64,000 nt of DNA, taken from assembly GCF_024341905.1 (NCBI RefSeq), contig NZ_BQXY01000001.1, forward strand, positions 467,013 to 531,012. Reading direction: 5' to 3'. The notes under the pieces were generated by a model. It did not search any database. It was not told the DNA's origin and worked only from the letters and a program-made list of their open reading frames with translations. A program made the translations under genes and the position numbers. The stretch comes from Clostridium folliculivorans (GTDB lineage Bacteria; Bacillota; Clostridia; Clostridiales; Clostridiaceae). Below are positions 26,180 through 34,920 of this stretch, piece by piece (the first letter of the stretch is position 1; every line of letters begins with the position of its first letter).

Positions 26180-28708
26180 GTGGAGAGATGGTATAACATA
26201 CCTTGGAGTAAGGTGATTGATAAATTAGAAAGTGATTTAAATAAAGGATTAAGTATTGATGAAGTAAATAAGAGAAGAGAATTAAATGGAACAAACATAA
26301 TGCCTATTTCAGTAGAGCAAACTTCAAGAACTATACTTCTAAAATTGCTGTTTAGACCGTGGTTTTTTATAATGTTGGCTACAACAGCAATTTTTATCTT
26401 TTTTCATTTCTTTCTACAAGCAGGTGTGATAATTTTATTAGCCATGGCAACAATGTCTATAAGATATTATGAAGTTATAAAAAGTAGGAAAGAACTAAAT
26501 GTATTGAATGGATTAGATTATACATCGACTCGTGTTTTAAGAAATGGCATAAGGGGAGATATAAAATCTGAAGAATTAGTGGTTGGGGATATTGTGGTTC
26601 TTAAAAAGAATCAATTGGTACCAGCAGATATAAGAGTGATAGAAAGTGAAGAATTAAAAGTTAACGAGAAAAATATCACTGGAGAAGATTTTATAAGTGA
26701 AAAGTATGAGACTATGATAGAGGGCGCTGTTAACTCTTTATCTGAAATGAAGAATATAGTATTCAAAGGAAGTACAGTTGTTCATGGGGATGGATTAGGT
26801 ATAGTTGTTGCTACAGGGGCTACTACACAACTAGGAAAAAATATGGCTTTACTAAACAGCTCTGGTATAAGAAAAAATACCTTAGGAATAGAATTGGAAC
26901 AAAAACTTAACTCAATTACAATTTATGCTACATTAATCGCTGGAACTAGTGCTTTGCTTATTAATGCAATTTCTGGAAAGCGTCTGGATATTGATTTATT
27001 AATTTCTGAATTATATTCTGTTCAAACATTAGGATATGTAGTTATAGTAATACTTTTCATATATTTATATAAAAAATATCTAAAACAAGACGGAATTGAG
27101 GTAATAAACCTCTCAGTTTTAAGTGATCAAAAGAAGATAGATATAATATTTCTAGAAAAAATAGGAGCAATATCTATTAATAAGATGATCGTAAAGAAAA
27201 TGTACACAGATGAAAAAGTCTATAACGAAGATGAAGGGGATAACAATGATATAAATCTACAAAGAATGATAAATATAGGGTTGCTAACTAACAATGCCAT
27301 ATACAATGTTAATGATGATACTGGTAAAGGTGATATAACAGAAATTGCTCTTCTAAGAATTGGGGCTAGCAGGGGAATTTATAAAGGTATGCTTATGACT
27401 AAGCAAAGAAGAATTTTTGAAATTCCATTTGATCTAGAAAGAAGAATGGTAACTACTCTAAATAAAGTAGAAAAAAATTATAGAGCTAATCTAAGAGGCG
27501 CTTTAGATGAAGTTTTAAGTAGATGTACTCATATCATGAAAGAAGGCGTAGAAAAGGAAATAACGGAAGAAGATATAGAAAATATAAAGAACTGTGATTA
27601 TAACTTTTCTAATGAAGGTCTTATAACAATGGGATTTGCTTATCGAAGCTTTGGATATCAACCAACACCAGACGAAAATATTGAAAGTAACTTAGTTTTT
27701 GTAGGGACAATGGCATTTCTTAATCCAGTGGTTGATGAAAGTGATGATATAATAAAAACTTTGAAGAGAAACAACATTGCTCCTATGATTATAACAGAAG
27801 ATAATAAAATAGCTGCGGCAAAGACTGCAAGTGATATATCTTTAATTAATAGTATAGATGAAGTTATATCAGGAGTTGAGCTAGATTCTCTTAGCGATGA
27901 AGAGATGATAAGTGTGCTTTCTAAAGTAAAAGTATTTTCAAGAATATCCTATGAAATGAAAAATAGAATAATAAATATGTTTATAAATGATGGATATAAC
28001 GTGGCTGTAGTTGGAGATAATTTAACAGATCTTCCATCATTAAGTGCAGCTCAATTAGGAATATCTTATGGTGATAAGTGCTCTAGTTTGGTGAAGAAGT
28101 TATCCGATGTATATATAAAAGAAGAATGTTTACATAAGTTTTTAGAGCTAAAAAAGAAGCTTACTATATTGAGAAGAAATATATATATTGGTAGTAGCTT
28201 GCTAAAATATTTAATAGTATTGCAAATTTCATCAATAATAATCCCTGAAATATTAAATCTTAACTTTACAAAAGATATTTATTTGATAGCTGCAGAAAAT
28301 CTAATAACAATTCCACTTTTAGCCGTTGGCCTTTTATTTAATGATAAGTATATAAAAAGAGAACCTAGTTCAACTTATCTAGTTGCTACAGCTTTAGGGG
28401 AAACATTCTTAATCGGGGTTATATGTAAGCTGGTAGCTGGTATGGATTATGGGCTTATGATAACAATTTGTTTCTACTTACTTTTACTTATAAAAGCAGT
28501 GTTTACTTTTGATATTAAGCTAAAAACATCTGAAAGAGTGAAAAGATTATTACTTTCAAGCCTTAGTATCTACATAGGAATAACTGCGGCAGCATTATTA
28601 ATATCATATAAAGTAGATGTAAAAGGTATAGTAGTGTCAATTATATTTATAGCTTTATGTGTTATTGGTGAAATTTTTTCAAATAAGTGGAAAGAATATA
28701 TGGTATAG
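26180..28708 (+). CDS. Degenerate P-type ATPase homologue, probably inactive (pseudo-pump)
   Basis: An 842-residue protein with the whole P2-type ATPase layout: N-terminal cation-ATPase domain, membrane helices, actuator domain with intact TGE (167-169), P and N domains, and a C-terminal helix bundle. Key catalytic positions are changed. The motif DKTGT reads EKIGA, with Glu326 instead of the phosphorylated Asp; TGD reads TED (539-541); GDGVNDAP reads GDNLTDLP (from 612); the PEGL ion-binding element of helix 4 is missing. The frame is undamaged, so it is selected as a protein and is not a decaying gene. I chose GTG 26180, with AGGAG eight bases upstream, over GTG 26162, which has none. Its position after spoVAE suggests a sporulation link, by inference only. 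Confidence 0.85.
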   Translation: MERWYNIPWSKVIDKLESDLNKGLSIDEVNKRRELNGTNIMPISVEQTSRTILLKLLFRPWFFIMLATTAIFIFFHFFLQAGVIILLAMATMSIRYYEVIKSRKELNVLNGLDYTSTRVLRNGIRGDIKSEELVVGDIVVLKKNQLVPADIRVIESEELKVNEKNITGEDFISEKYETMIEGAVNSLSEMKNIVFKGSTVVHGDGLGIVVATGATTQLGKNMALLNSSGIRKNTLGIELEQKLNSITIYATLIAGTSALLINAISGKRLDIDLLISELYSVQTLGYVVIVILFIYLYKKYLKQDGIEVINLSVLSDQKKIDIIFLEKIGAISINKMIVKKMYTDEKVYNEDEGDNNDINLQRMINIGLLTNNAIYNVNDDTGKGDITEIALLRIGASRGIYKGMLMTKQRRIFEIPFDLERRMVTTLNKVEKNYRANLRGALDEVLSRCTHIMKEGVEKEITEEDIENIKNCDYNFSNEGLITMGFAYRSFGYQPTPDENIESNLVFVGTMAFLNPVVDESDDIIKTLKRNNIAPMIITEDNKIAAAKTASDISLINSIDEVISGVELDSLSDEEMISVLSKVKVFSRISYEMKNRIINMFINDGYNVAVVGDNLTDLPSLSAAQLGISYGDKCSSLVKKLSDVYIKEECLHKFLELKKKLTILRRNIYIGSSLLKYLIVLQISSIIIPEILNLNFTKDIYLIAAENLITIPLLAVGLLFNDKYIKREPSSTYLVATALGETFLIGVICKLVAGMDYGLMITICFYLLLLIKAVFTFDIKLKTSERVKRLLLSSLSIYIGITAAALLISYKVDVKGIVVSIIFIALCVIGEIFSNKWKEYMV

Positions 28709-28849
28709 CACTTATGTTATAAATTGACTGATTTGAAAGGAACAAGTATTATACATAGTTAAAATAGATTGGGTGATTTTTAGGTACGGGTACTTAAAAC
28801 AAATAGAATTTTAATATTTAAGCTATTATATATAATACTTTTATTTGCA

Positions 28850-30610
28850 ATGATAACTAAATTTATAAACAATGTAGAGATAAGTAGACCGGCAGTTAAT
28901 ATATTAATTTCTTGTATAGCAGGTATTATAACTTTCAATCTTATTCAAAAAAATATCTATGGTGCAGTGTTAGTTACTGCATCATTTTTTTTATTACATT
29001 TTATTATATACGGAAAAAAGTTCATGGTGGTTATTTGCATATTTTTTATAGCTTCATATATAAATTGCTTAATATACTATTCATTAGAAACTGAATATAA
29101 AACTGTATTCAAAGTCGTTGCAGTTAATCCTAAAAATAAAATTGTAGAGATAGGTAGGCAAAGTTTTAAAATTGATGGGATTAAAACTGAGCTTAAAGAT
29201 GGAAGTAAGTATTTGATATATGGGAGTTTTAGGCGTGAAGCAGATATTGAAAAAGGTGTAGTAGGAACTATAAAGGTTGAAAAATATAATTTTTTAGAAT
29301 ATGGATTTAGCGGGATTGTTAATTCTAAGCAGGATTATTTTTATAATACCTTGAAAAAGTATGTAGGGGAAGAGGGCTCGGCATTAGTTTGTTCTGCAGC
29401 ATTTGGATACACAAAATATATTAAAAATGAGCAAAATGTGCTTATGAGTAAATATGGAATCATCCATGTAGTGTCTGTTTCAGGCTTTCATATTGCAGTA
29501 ATATATTCTATTATAGAAAAACTACTTGGCTTCAAATTTGCTTTAGTGTTTAGCTTTATATACACCTTATTTAGTGGCGGAAAGTCTTCAACTTGGAGAG
29601 CTTTTTTAATGATATTTATTCTTAAACTATCAAAGAAGTTGTATAGAAAGTATGATTCAATATCTGCACTAAGCTTTTCGGCTATACTGTTGTTGATTTA
29701 TAAACCATACTTCATATATGATATAGGTTTTAATCTATCGTACCTGTCTACCCTGGGGATATTATTGTTTTATAATAAGTTGAAAATAAAGTTTTACAAA
29801 TTACCACAAATACTAAGTGATACCTTCTGTATTTCAATAGCAGCACAAGTTTTCTCCTTTCCAGTAGCCACGTTAGCTTTAAATAACTTTTCTCCCAACT
29901 TTATATGGGGAAATCTTTTTCTATTACCTTTATTCACGCCTATCGTAATTTTAGGAAATATAGCCTTTATGCTAATGTGGAATGGAATGCTTCTTAAAAT
30001 TACAGCTTATATAATAAAAATATTTATAATAGCCTTGCAAGGAGGCATAGCAGTTGTTGATAAATTTTCTTTGAATATAACCACAATAAATTCTAGTATT
30101 GTATATGGATATGTGTTGATGCTTATATGCTTTTACATGTACCAAAATGGTTATAAAAAAGCTAAACATGTTTTATGGATGGTTGTTTTTACTGTTATTT
30201 TATCAATGTACAAATTTGAAACTAAGGTAACTATTATAACAGATGGAAAAACAAAGGGAATACTTATGGAACAAGGTTTTCGTAGGGTATTAATCACAGA
30301 GGCTTTGTTAGGATATAATTATAATATCTTGAATAAAAACTACTATCCTACTGAAAGTATAGAATGGAAGAATAGAAAGTTGTATTCATATAACGGTATA
30401 ACAATAATTCCTAATGATGAAGAAAAGGAAATAGTAATAGTAAGTAGCAAAAATAGTTATATTTTAACTATTAATAATCAACCTTATGTTTGTAATCAAT
30501 CCTATGATATAATAAAAATTGATGAAAATAAAAGCTTTATATTAGATCAAAAGAATACTAGAGCTTTAAATGATAATATATTAGACTCTGAAGGTGATAA
30601 CAGTGATTGA
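28850..30610 (+). CDS. comEC: ComEC/Rec2-family competence membrane protein lacking the metallo-beta-lactamase part
   Basis: A 586-residue protein. The first about 100 residues hold membrane helices, then an OB-like extracytoplasmic domain, then the multi-helix competence domain with its diagnostic motif IHVVSVSGFHIAVIYSIIEK. Typical ComEC proteins are about 700-800 residues and end in a metallo-beta-lactamase domain. Here only about 140 residues follow the last helix, and no HxHxDH zinc motif is present. The family makes the DNA-uptake channel. No clear ribosome binding site precedes the ATG. The frame stays open upstream to 28784 but offers no standard start there. The C terminus overlaps holA. 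Confidence 0.85.
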   Translation: MITKFINNVEISRPAVNILISCIAGIITFNLIQKNIYGAVLVTASFFLLHFIIYGKKFMVVICIFFIASYINCLIYYSLETEYKTVFKVVAVNPKNKIVEIGRQSFKIDGIKTELKDGSKYLIYGSFRREADIEKGVVGTIKVEKYNFLEYGFSGIVNSKQDYFYNTLKKYVGEEGSALVCSAAFGYTKYIKNEQNVLMSKYGIIHVVSVSGFHIAVIYSIIEKLLGFKFALVFSFIYTLFSGGKSSTWRAFLMIFILKLSKKLYRKYDSISALSFSAILLLIYKPYFIYDIGFNLSYLSTLGILLFYNKLKIKFYKLPQILSDTFCISIAAQVFSFPVATLALNNFSPNFIWGNLFLLPLFTPIVILGNIAFMLMWNGMLLKITAYIIKIFIIALQGGIAVVDKFSLNITTINSSIVYGYVLMLICFYMYQNGYKKAKHVLWMVVFTVILSMYKFETKVTIITDGKTKGILMEQGFRRVLITEALLGYNYNILNKNYYPTESIEWKNRKLYSYNGITIIPNDEEKEIVIVSSKNSYILTINNQPYVCNQSYDIIKIDENKSFILDQKNTRALNDNILDSEGDNSD

Positions 30611-31631
30611 TTTAGATGGATTAGATAACTCTATAAAAAAAGGAAAATTAGAAGGCTCATATGTTTTTGTTGGATTAGACGAAATGATAATAAATGAAAA
30701 CATAGATAAAATAATTGATAAAACTGTGGATGGTCAATTCAAAGACTTAAATTATATAAAATTAGATGGGATGAAAGTAACTTTTGATGAAATGATGAAT
30801 GCCTGTGAGACTCTGCCTTTCTTTAGTGAGAAAAAGGTAGTTGTAGTATTTAGAGCAAATTTTTTAAGAGATAAGACTGATGCTGCAGGAACTAAAGTTT
30901 ATAGTCAGCTGGTGGAATATTTGAAAAATCCACCACCTCACTGTATATTAGTTCTTTATTATCTGCAAAACGATAAAAGAGAAAATCCTAATAGGAATAA
31001 GAAGTTAACCGCTTTAGAAAAAAGTGCTACTGTTGTGAAAGTAGATAAATTAAAAGGTGAAAAGTTATATAAAAAGGTTAACTCAATCTTTGAGGAAAAA
31101 GGTAAGATAATAGGTAAAGTAGAATTAAGATACTTTTGTGAAGCGGTAGAAAACAATTTTAATATAATTGAGAGAGAAATTGATAAACTAATAAGCTATA
31201 CAGAAGGAAGAGATATTACACGGGAAGATATAATAAAGATGCTTCCTCATAAAAGTGAAGACGATGTTTTTGATTTAGTTGATTTTATAAGTCAAAAGAA
31301 ATCAGAAAAATCTATAGATATAATGAATGAGCTTATAAATAAAGGTGAAAATTTAATGTTGATATTATCTCTTATACAAACTCAGTTTACCATGCTTTAC
31401 AAAATAAAACTTGGAATAGATAAAGGCAAAAATAAGGATGATCTAGCAAAAGAAATAAGAAGACCAGCTTTTATTTGTGAAAAACTTATGTCCCAAAGTA
31501 GGAAGTTTTCATATAAGCAACTGTATAATTGTATGAAACTGTGCATAGATACAGAAAAAAAATTGAAAAGCACTGGGTTTGATAAAAAAACTGAGATGGA
31601 AATCATGATAATGAGTACCTTGATGGTTTAA
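30603..31631 (+). CDS. holA: DNA polymerase III delta subunit
   Basis: A 342-residue protein with the HolA pattern: an N-terminal AAA+-like domain without a functional P-loop (YVFVGLDEMIINENIDKIID, then LPFFSEKKVVVVFRANFL) and the C-terminal collar domain. It loads the beta clamp at the replication fork as part of the clamp loader. GTG at 30603 has AAGGTGA five bases before it; the longer frame from GTG 30594 starts inside that site. It overlaps the end of comEC by eight bases, a common Firmicutes arrangement comEC-holA-rpsT. Confidence 0.93.
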   Translation: MIDLDGLDNSIKKGKLEGSYVFVGLDEMIINENIDKIIDKTVDGQFKDLNYIKLDGMKVTFDEMMNACETLPFFSEKKVVVVFRANFLRDKTDAAGTKVYSQLVEYLKNPPPHCILVLYYLQNDKRENPNRNKKLTALEKSATVVKVDKLKGEKLYKKVNSIFEEKGKIIGKVELRYFCEAVENNFNIIEREIDKLISYTEGRDITREDIIKMLPHKSEDDVFDLVDFISQKKSEKSIDIMNELINKGENLMLILSLIQTQFTMLYKIKLGIDKGKNKDDLAKEIRRPAFICEKLMSQSRKFSYKQLYNCMKLCIDTEKKLKSTGFDKKTEMEIMIMSTLMV

Positions 31632-31645
31632 TAAAAAGTATTGTG

Positions 31646-31729
31646 TTAAAATTTAATGGTTATCCATCCAATGCTTTAATTTCAGTTGCTCGCTCATATA
31701 GCATCTCCTGTATAACCATTAAATTTTAA
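31646..31729. repeat. Palindromic repeat family A, inner-deleted copy
   Basis: The outer arms 31646-31663 (TTAAAATTTAATGGTTAT) and 31712-31729 pair perfectly over 18 bases. The interior keeps ATCCATCCAATGCTTTAAT and GCTCGCTCATATAGCATCTCC, the blocks next to the outer arms of the long copies. The middle and inner palindromes are missing. It starts 15 bases after holA. Confidence 0.8.
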
Positions 31730-31756
31730 TAATATTTTTTTTATATAACCTAAAAT

Positions 31757-31792
31757 AAAAAAGAAGTTAGCATATACTAACTTCTTTTTTTG
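31757..31792 (+). terminator. Terminator downstream of holA, possibly bidirectional
   Basis: A perfect 14-base stem (arms AAAAAAGAAGTTAG and its complement, loop CATATA) with a T run on the plus side and an A run on the other. Confidence 0.9.
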
Positions 31793-31814
31793 TTTGAGAA
31801 CCAGCTTTTAACTA

Positions 31815-31872
31815 TTAATTTATGGATGCTCGAAAACAATAACGTTGTTATTTTTGAACATGCATAAATTAA
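31815..31872. repeat. Long isolated imperfect palindrome
   Basis: Two 29-base arms meet at the centre between 31843 and 31844 without a loop, pairing with only three mismatches and two wobbles. The core is AATAACGTTGTT. No T run follows, so it is not an ordinary terminator. It lies between convergent transcription units (holA and rpsT). Confidence 0.6.
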
Positions 31873-31916
31873 GTTTTTATTCTGGAACTAAAAAATAGAT
31901 ATTGAGAGAAATAAAT

Positions 31917-31936
31917 AACCGGTCTTTAGACCGGTT
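31917..31936 (-). terminator. Terminator hairpin of rpsT (minus strand)
   Basis: AACCGGTCT and AGACCGGTT with a two-base spacer form a compact GC-rich stem ten bases beyond the rpsT stop. The T content after it on the minus strand is modest. Confidence 0.7.
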
Positions 31937-31946
31937 TACAAGCTTA

Positions 31947-32210
31947 TTATGCTATAGTGTTTAACTTAGCAGCTAATCTTGATTTCTTTCTAGCAGCCAT
32001 ATTCTTATGGATTACTCCTTTAGCAGCAGCCATATCTAAAGCTCTTGCCGCGTCCTTATAAGTAACCTTAGCTTCTTCAACATTGTTAGCGCCAGCAGCT
32101 ACTTCAAACTTCTTTATAGCTGTTTTAAGAGCAGATTTTATAATCTTATTTCTTAAAGTCTTAGTTTCAATAACTTTAATTCTCTTTTTTGCTGATTTAA
32201 TATTTGCCAT
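31947..32210 (-). CDS. rpsT: Ribosomal protein S20
   Basis: An 87-residue, highly basic protein starting [20 protein letters not shown] and containing [20 protein letters not shown] near the C terminus, the S20 signature. It binds 16S rRNA in the body of the small subunit. AGGGGGTGA lies before its ATG. It is transcribed alone, divergent from gpr, from the promoter at 32291-32319. Confidence 0.98.
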   Translation of the reverse strand: MANIKSAKKRIKVIETKTLRNKIIKSALKTAIKKFEVAAGANNVEEAKVTYKDAARALDMAAAKGVIHKNMAARKKSRLAAKLNTIA

Positions 32211-32290
32211 TCATGTTCACCCCCTTCAATTTTATAGGGTCTCTGCAGTTTTGGGGAAATCTGCGTACGAGTTCATATTCAACAAGTGAT

Positions 32291-32319
32291 ATTATAGCAT
32301 TGATAAATGGCTAATTCAA
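32291..32319 (-). promoter_or_regulatory. Vegetative promoter of rpsT
   Basis: On the minus strand TTGAAT (32319-32314) and a perfect TATAAT (32296-32291) are 17 bases apart, about 80 bases before the rpsT start. Confidence 0.65.
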
Positions 32320-32589
32320 GTACTATTTTATTTTTTTAAGCCAACCAATCTAGTTTATTCCAGTTAATATTATACAAAAACTAATATTACGTATGTTATT
32401 TATTACATATTATTTGTTGTCAAAAAACATTAAAATTATACAAAAATTTTAAAATCAATTTATTAAACATACATTTATACTATTTTTAATGTAAAGTAAT
32501 ACAGAATCAGTTTTGATATATATAAAATTAATAATTATCACTTTTATGGGATAAAATATGTATAAAATATTTTGTATAGAGGTGACTAT
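32320..32589. other. AT-rich region upstream of gpr
   Basis: It contains no gene or stable hairpin. gpr should be read from a forespore (sigma-F/G) promoter within the last 100 bases, but no sequence matched the sigma-G consensus well enough to report. Confidence 0.4.
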
Positions 32590-33564
32590 ATGATAAACGT
32601 AAGAACAGATTTAGCTGTAGAAGCACGAGAGTTATATAAGCAAATAAATAAGAGAGAAGCTGACGGGATTATTTCTGAAGAAGAAGAAATAGATAATATA
32701 AAAGTAACAACTGTTACTATAGTGAATGAAGATGGTGCGGCTAAGATTGGAAAGCCTATAGGTACTTATATTACTATAGATATACCAGAATTCACCCATT
32801 ATGATGGAGAAATAATGGATGATGTATCTGAAGTTTTAAACAATAGCATGCAAAAATTAATAGGTGTAAACACATCTAAGACTGCATTAGTTGTTGGACT
32901 TGGAAATTGGAACGTTACTCCCGATGCTTTAGGTCCAAAGGTTGTAGAAAAACTAATGATTACAAGACATCTAAAAGCTGTAATGCCAGACTCTATTGAC
33001 GAATCAGTAAGACCAGTATGTGCCCTGGCTCCAGGAGTTCTAGGTATAACTGGTATAGAAACTGGTGAAATAATTAAAGCAGTAGCAGATAAAATAAAAC
33101 CAGATATGGTTATATGCATAGATGCATTGGCGTCTAGAAGTATAAGAAGAGTTAACAGAACTATACAAATTGCCAATACTGGAATTTCTCCAGGAGCTGG
33201 AATTGGCAACAAGAGAATGGAGATTAATGAGGAAAACTTAGGTATTCCGGTTATTGCAATAGGTGTGCCTACCGTAGTTGATGCCGCTACAATAGTGAAC
33301 GATGCTATGGATTTAGTTTTAGATGAAATGGTAAGTCAATCTACTGAAGGTGGAGAGTTTTATAAAATGCTTAGTAACATTGACAAAAATGAAAAGAGCC
33401 ATTTAATAAAATCCTTATTAAATCCATATGTTGGAGATTTAATGGTTACTCCGAAAGAAGTTGATGTAGTTATAGATTCAGTTTCAAAAATAATATCAAA
33501 TGGATTAAATATGGCATTACAATCTAATCTAGATATGGATGATATAAATAAATTCATGAGTTAA
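32590..33564 (+). CDS. gpr: Germination protease GPR, SASP-degrading
   Basis: A 324-residue spore protease that degrades small acid-soluble proteins during germination. Conserved blocks include VGLGNWNVTPDALGPKVVEKL, APGVLGITGIETGEII, IDALASRSIRRVNRTIQI and the C-terminal NPYVGDLMVTPKEVD. The zymogen is known to self-cleave at RTD-LAVE; that site is present at residues 5-11, so the propeptide would be only seven residues, against 15 in Bacillus megaterium. I chose ATG 32590, preceded by AGAGGTGA, and not TTG 32572 upstream of that site. Its place beside rpsT and before spoIIP is conserved in Firmicutes. Confidence 0.96.
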   Translation: MINVRTDLAVEARELYKQINKREADGIISEEEEIDNIKVTTVTIVNEDGAAKIGKPIGTYITIDIPEFTHYDGEIMDDVSEVLNNSMQKLIGVNTSKTALVVGLGNWNVTPDALGPKVVEKLMITRHLKAVMPDSIDESVRPVCALAPGVLGITGIETGEIIKAVADKIKPDMVICIDALASRSIRRVNRTIQIANTGISPGAGIGNKRMEINEENLGIPVIAIGVPTVVDAATIVNDAMDLVLDEMVSQSTEGGEFYKMLSNIDKNEKSHLIKSLLNPYVGDLMVTPKEVDVVIDSVSKIISNGLNMALQSNLDMDDINKFMS

Positions 33565-33580
33565 TAAATTAGGACCTAGG

Positions 33581-33624
33581 TGAAATTAAATGGTTAGCAT
33601 CTCCTGCATAACCATTTAATTTCA
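33581..33624. repeat. Palindromic repeat family A, minimal copy
   Basis: Perfect 16-base arms TGAAATTAAATGGTTA (33581-33596) and their complement (33609-33624) enclose only GCATCTCCTGCA, a remnant of the right side of longer copies. The flank after it (AATAATACTTTTAAACGTAG then CCTAAAG) is nearly the same as that after the copy at 43982. Confidence 0.82.
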
Positions 33625-33754
33625 ATAATACTTTTAAACGTAGCCTAAAGTTAAGTGATACAGTTATAACTAAAATCATATTTAAATTGTAAGTTAGGTT
33701 AACATAATCTATAGACTTGTCTCATATAAATATTTAATATGAGGAGGGGATATA

Positions 33755-34840
33755 GTGTATTATAATAGGAGGAGAGTAAAAGAGCATAATTCATTAAAAA
33801 CTATGTTGCTTATGTGTGTCTGCTTAGTGATTGCTGTTGCTATGTTATTTACTAATGTAAGAACATCATTACTTAAGAATTCATATCTATATATCAAGGC
33901 CATTGAAACATCTATACCGTATTTTGGCGCAAGTGTACAAGCTGATAATAGTAGTTTTAAAAACATATCTTTGAGAGATAGTATTTATGACAAGATTAGC
34001 TCTGATCTAGTAAGTCCGTCTAAATTATTATCTGCTGAAATACCATTCTTAAATATTGGTAGTGATGAAAAAGAATATGAAGAGAATTTTGCTACAATAA
34101 ATCCTTTTAATCTTTCAGATGCTGCTGTGGCTAAAATTAATCCAGAAGAGCTTCAGCAACAACAAGGACAACAGCCGAATAATCAAACTCCAGTGAAAGT
34201 ATCGGCAGCATTTAACCCAAGTTTGAAAAAACAGCTAAATGAATCTAAGCCGGAAATCTTAATATATCATACTCATACAACTGAGGCATATAAGCCTGCC
34301 GGGGCTGATTCTACTGAGGAACAGTATAGTGTTGTAGGTGTTGGAACTCAATTAGAAAAAGAACTTGAGAATTATGGGATATCAGTTATCCATGATAAGA
34401 CAATGCATAGCATGGTATATAATGATAGCTATTTAAGATCCGCTGAAACTGTAAAAAAATATCTCAATAAATATGGTAATAATTTTAAATTGATTATAGA
34501 TCTTCATAGAGATTCTGCAGAAAGTAAAAGTGCAAGTACTATAAACTTAAATGGTGAAAATATATCAAAGATGATGTTCGTAACCGCGCAAAATACACCT
34601 TACTATGAGCAAAATAATGCTATAACTGAGAGTTTGAATGAAACAGCTAGAAAGCTTTTTCCTGGATTTTCGAAAGGAATACTATCGTATAAGAGAGGGA
34701 TGAATTCCTTTAACCAAAATCTTAGTAATCACTCAATTTTAATAGAAATTGGTTCAGATATTAATTCAAGTCAAGAATCTCAAGGCTCTGCAAAGTATGT
34801 TGCTAGAGTTATTGCAGAATATTTAAATGGTAAAAAGTAA
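33755..34840 (+). CDS. spoIIP: Stage II sporulation protein P, peptidoglycan hydrolase
   Basis: A 361-residue protein with one N-terminal membrane anchor (about residues 15-35), an extracytoplasmic linker rich in Gln/Asn (residues 130-145) and a C-terminal amidase domain. The zinc/catalytic motifs are visible: EILIYHTHTTEAY, DLHRDSA and the closing HSILIEIGSDINS. It cuts peptidoglycan with SpoIID during engulfment of the forespore. GTG start with GAGGAGGGG upstream. Neighbour of gpr, as in Bacillus. Confidence 0.96.
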   Translation: MYYNRRRVKEHNSLKTMLLMCVCLVIAVAMLFTNVRTSLLKNSYLYIKAIETSIPYFGASVQADNSSFKNISLRDSIYDKISSDLVSPSKLLSAEIPFLNIGSDEKEYEENFATINPFNLSDAAVAKINPEELQQQQGQQPNNQTPVKVSAAFNPSLKKQLNESKPEILIYHTHTTEAYKPAGADSTEEQYSVVGVGTQLEKELENYGISVIHDKTMHSMVYNDSYLRSAETVKKYLNKYGNNFKLIIDLHRDSAESKSASTINLNGENISKMMFVTAQNTPYYEQNNAITESLNETARKLFPGFSKGILSYKRGMNSFNQNLSNHSILIEIGSDINSSQESQGSAKYVARVIAEYLNGKK

Positions 34841-34878
34841 TGTGAATTGGTATAAGTGAATATTTTTTCCAAAAAATG

Positions 34879-34920
34879 AACATCCTTATAGATATAAATC
34901 ATATCTTGGGGGTGTTTTTT
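34879..34920 (+). terminator. spoIIP terminator-like hairpin overlapping the next gene's translation start
   Basis: ACATCC (34880-34885) pairs with GGGTGT (34909-34914), extended inside by AGATAT/ATATCT around an AAATC loop, and is followed by seven T. The 3' arm contains the GGGGGTG ribosome binding site, and the last T is the first base of the TTG start of the following gene. Confidence 0.7.

Noticed and set aside
26007-28708. P-type ATPase homologue considered as a pseudogene
   Set aside because: The frame is intact over 842 codons, has a good ribosome binding site and normal codon use, and the actuator motif is kept, so it is better described as a pseudoenzyme than a broken gene.
32799-33212. 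Minus-strand 137-codon open frame inside gpr
   Set aside because: It is the reverse shadow of a highly conserved gene, and has no ribosome binding site.
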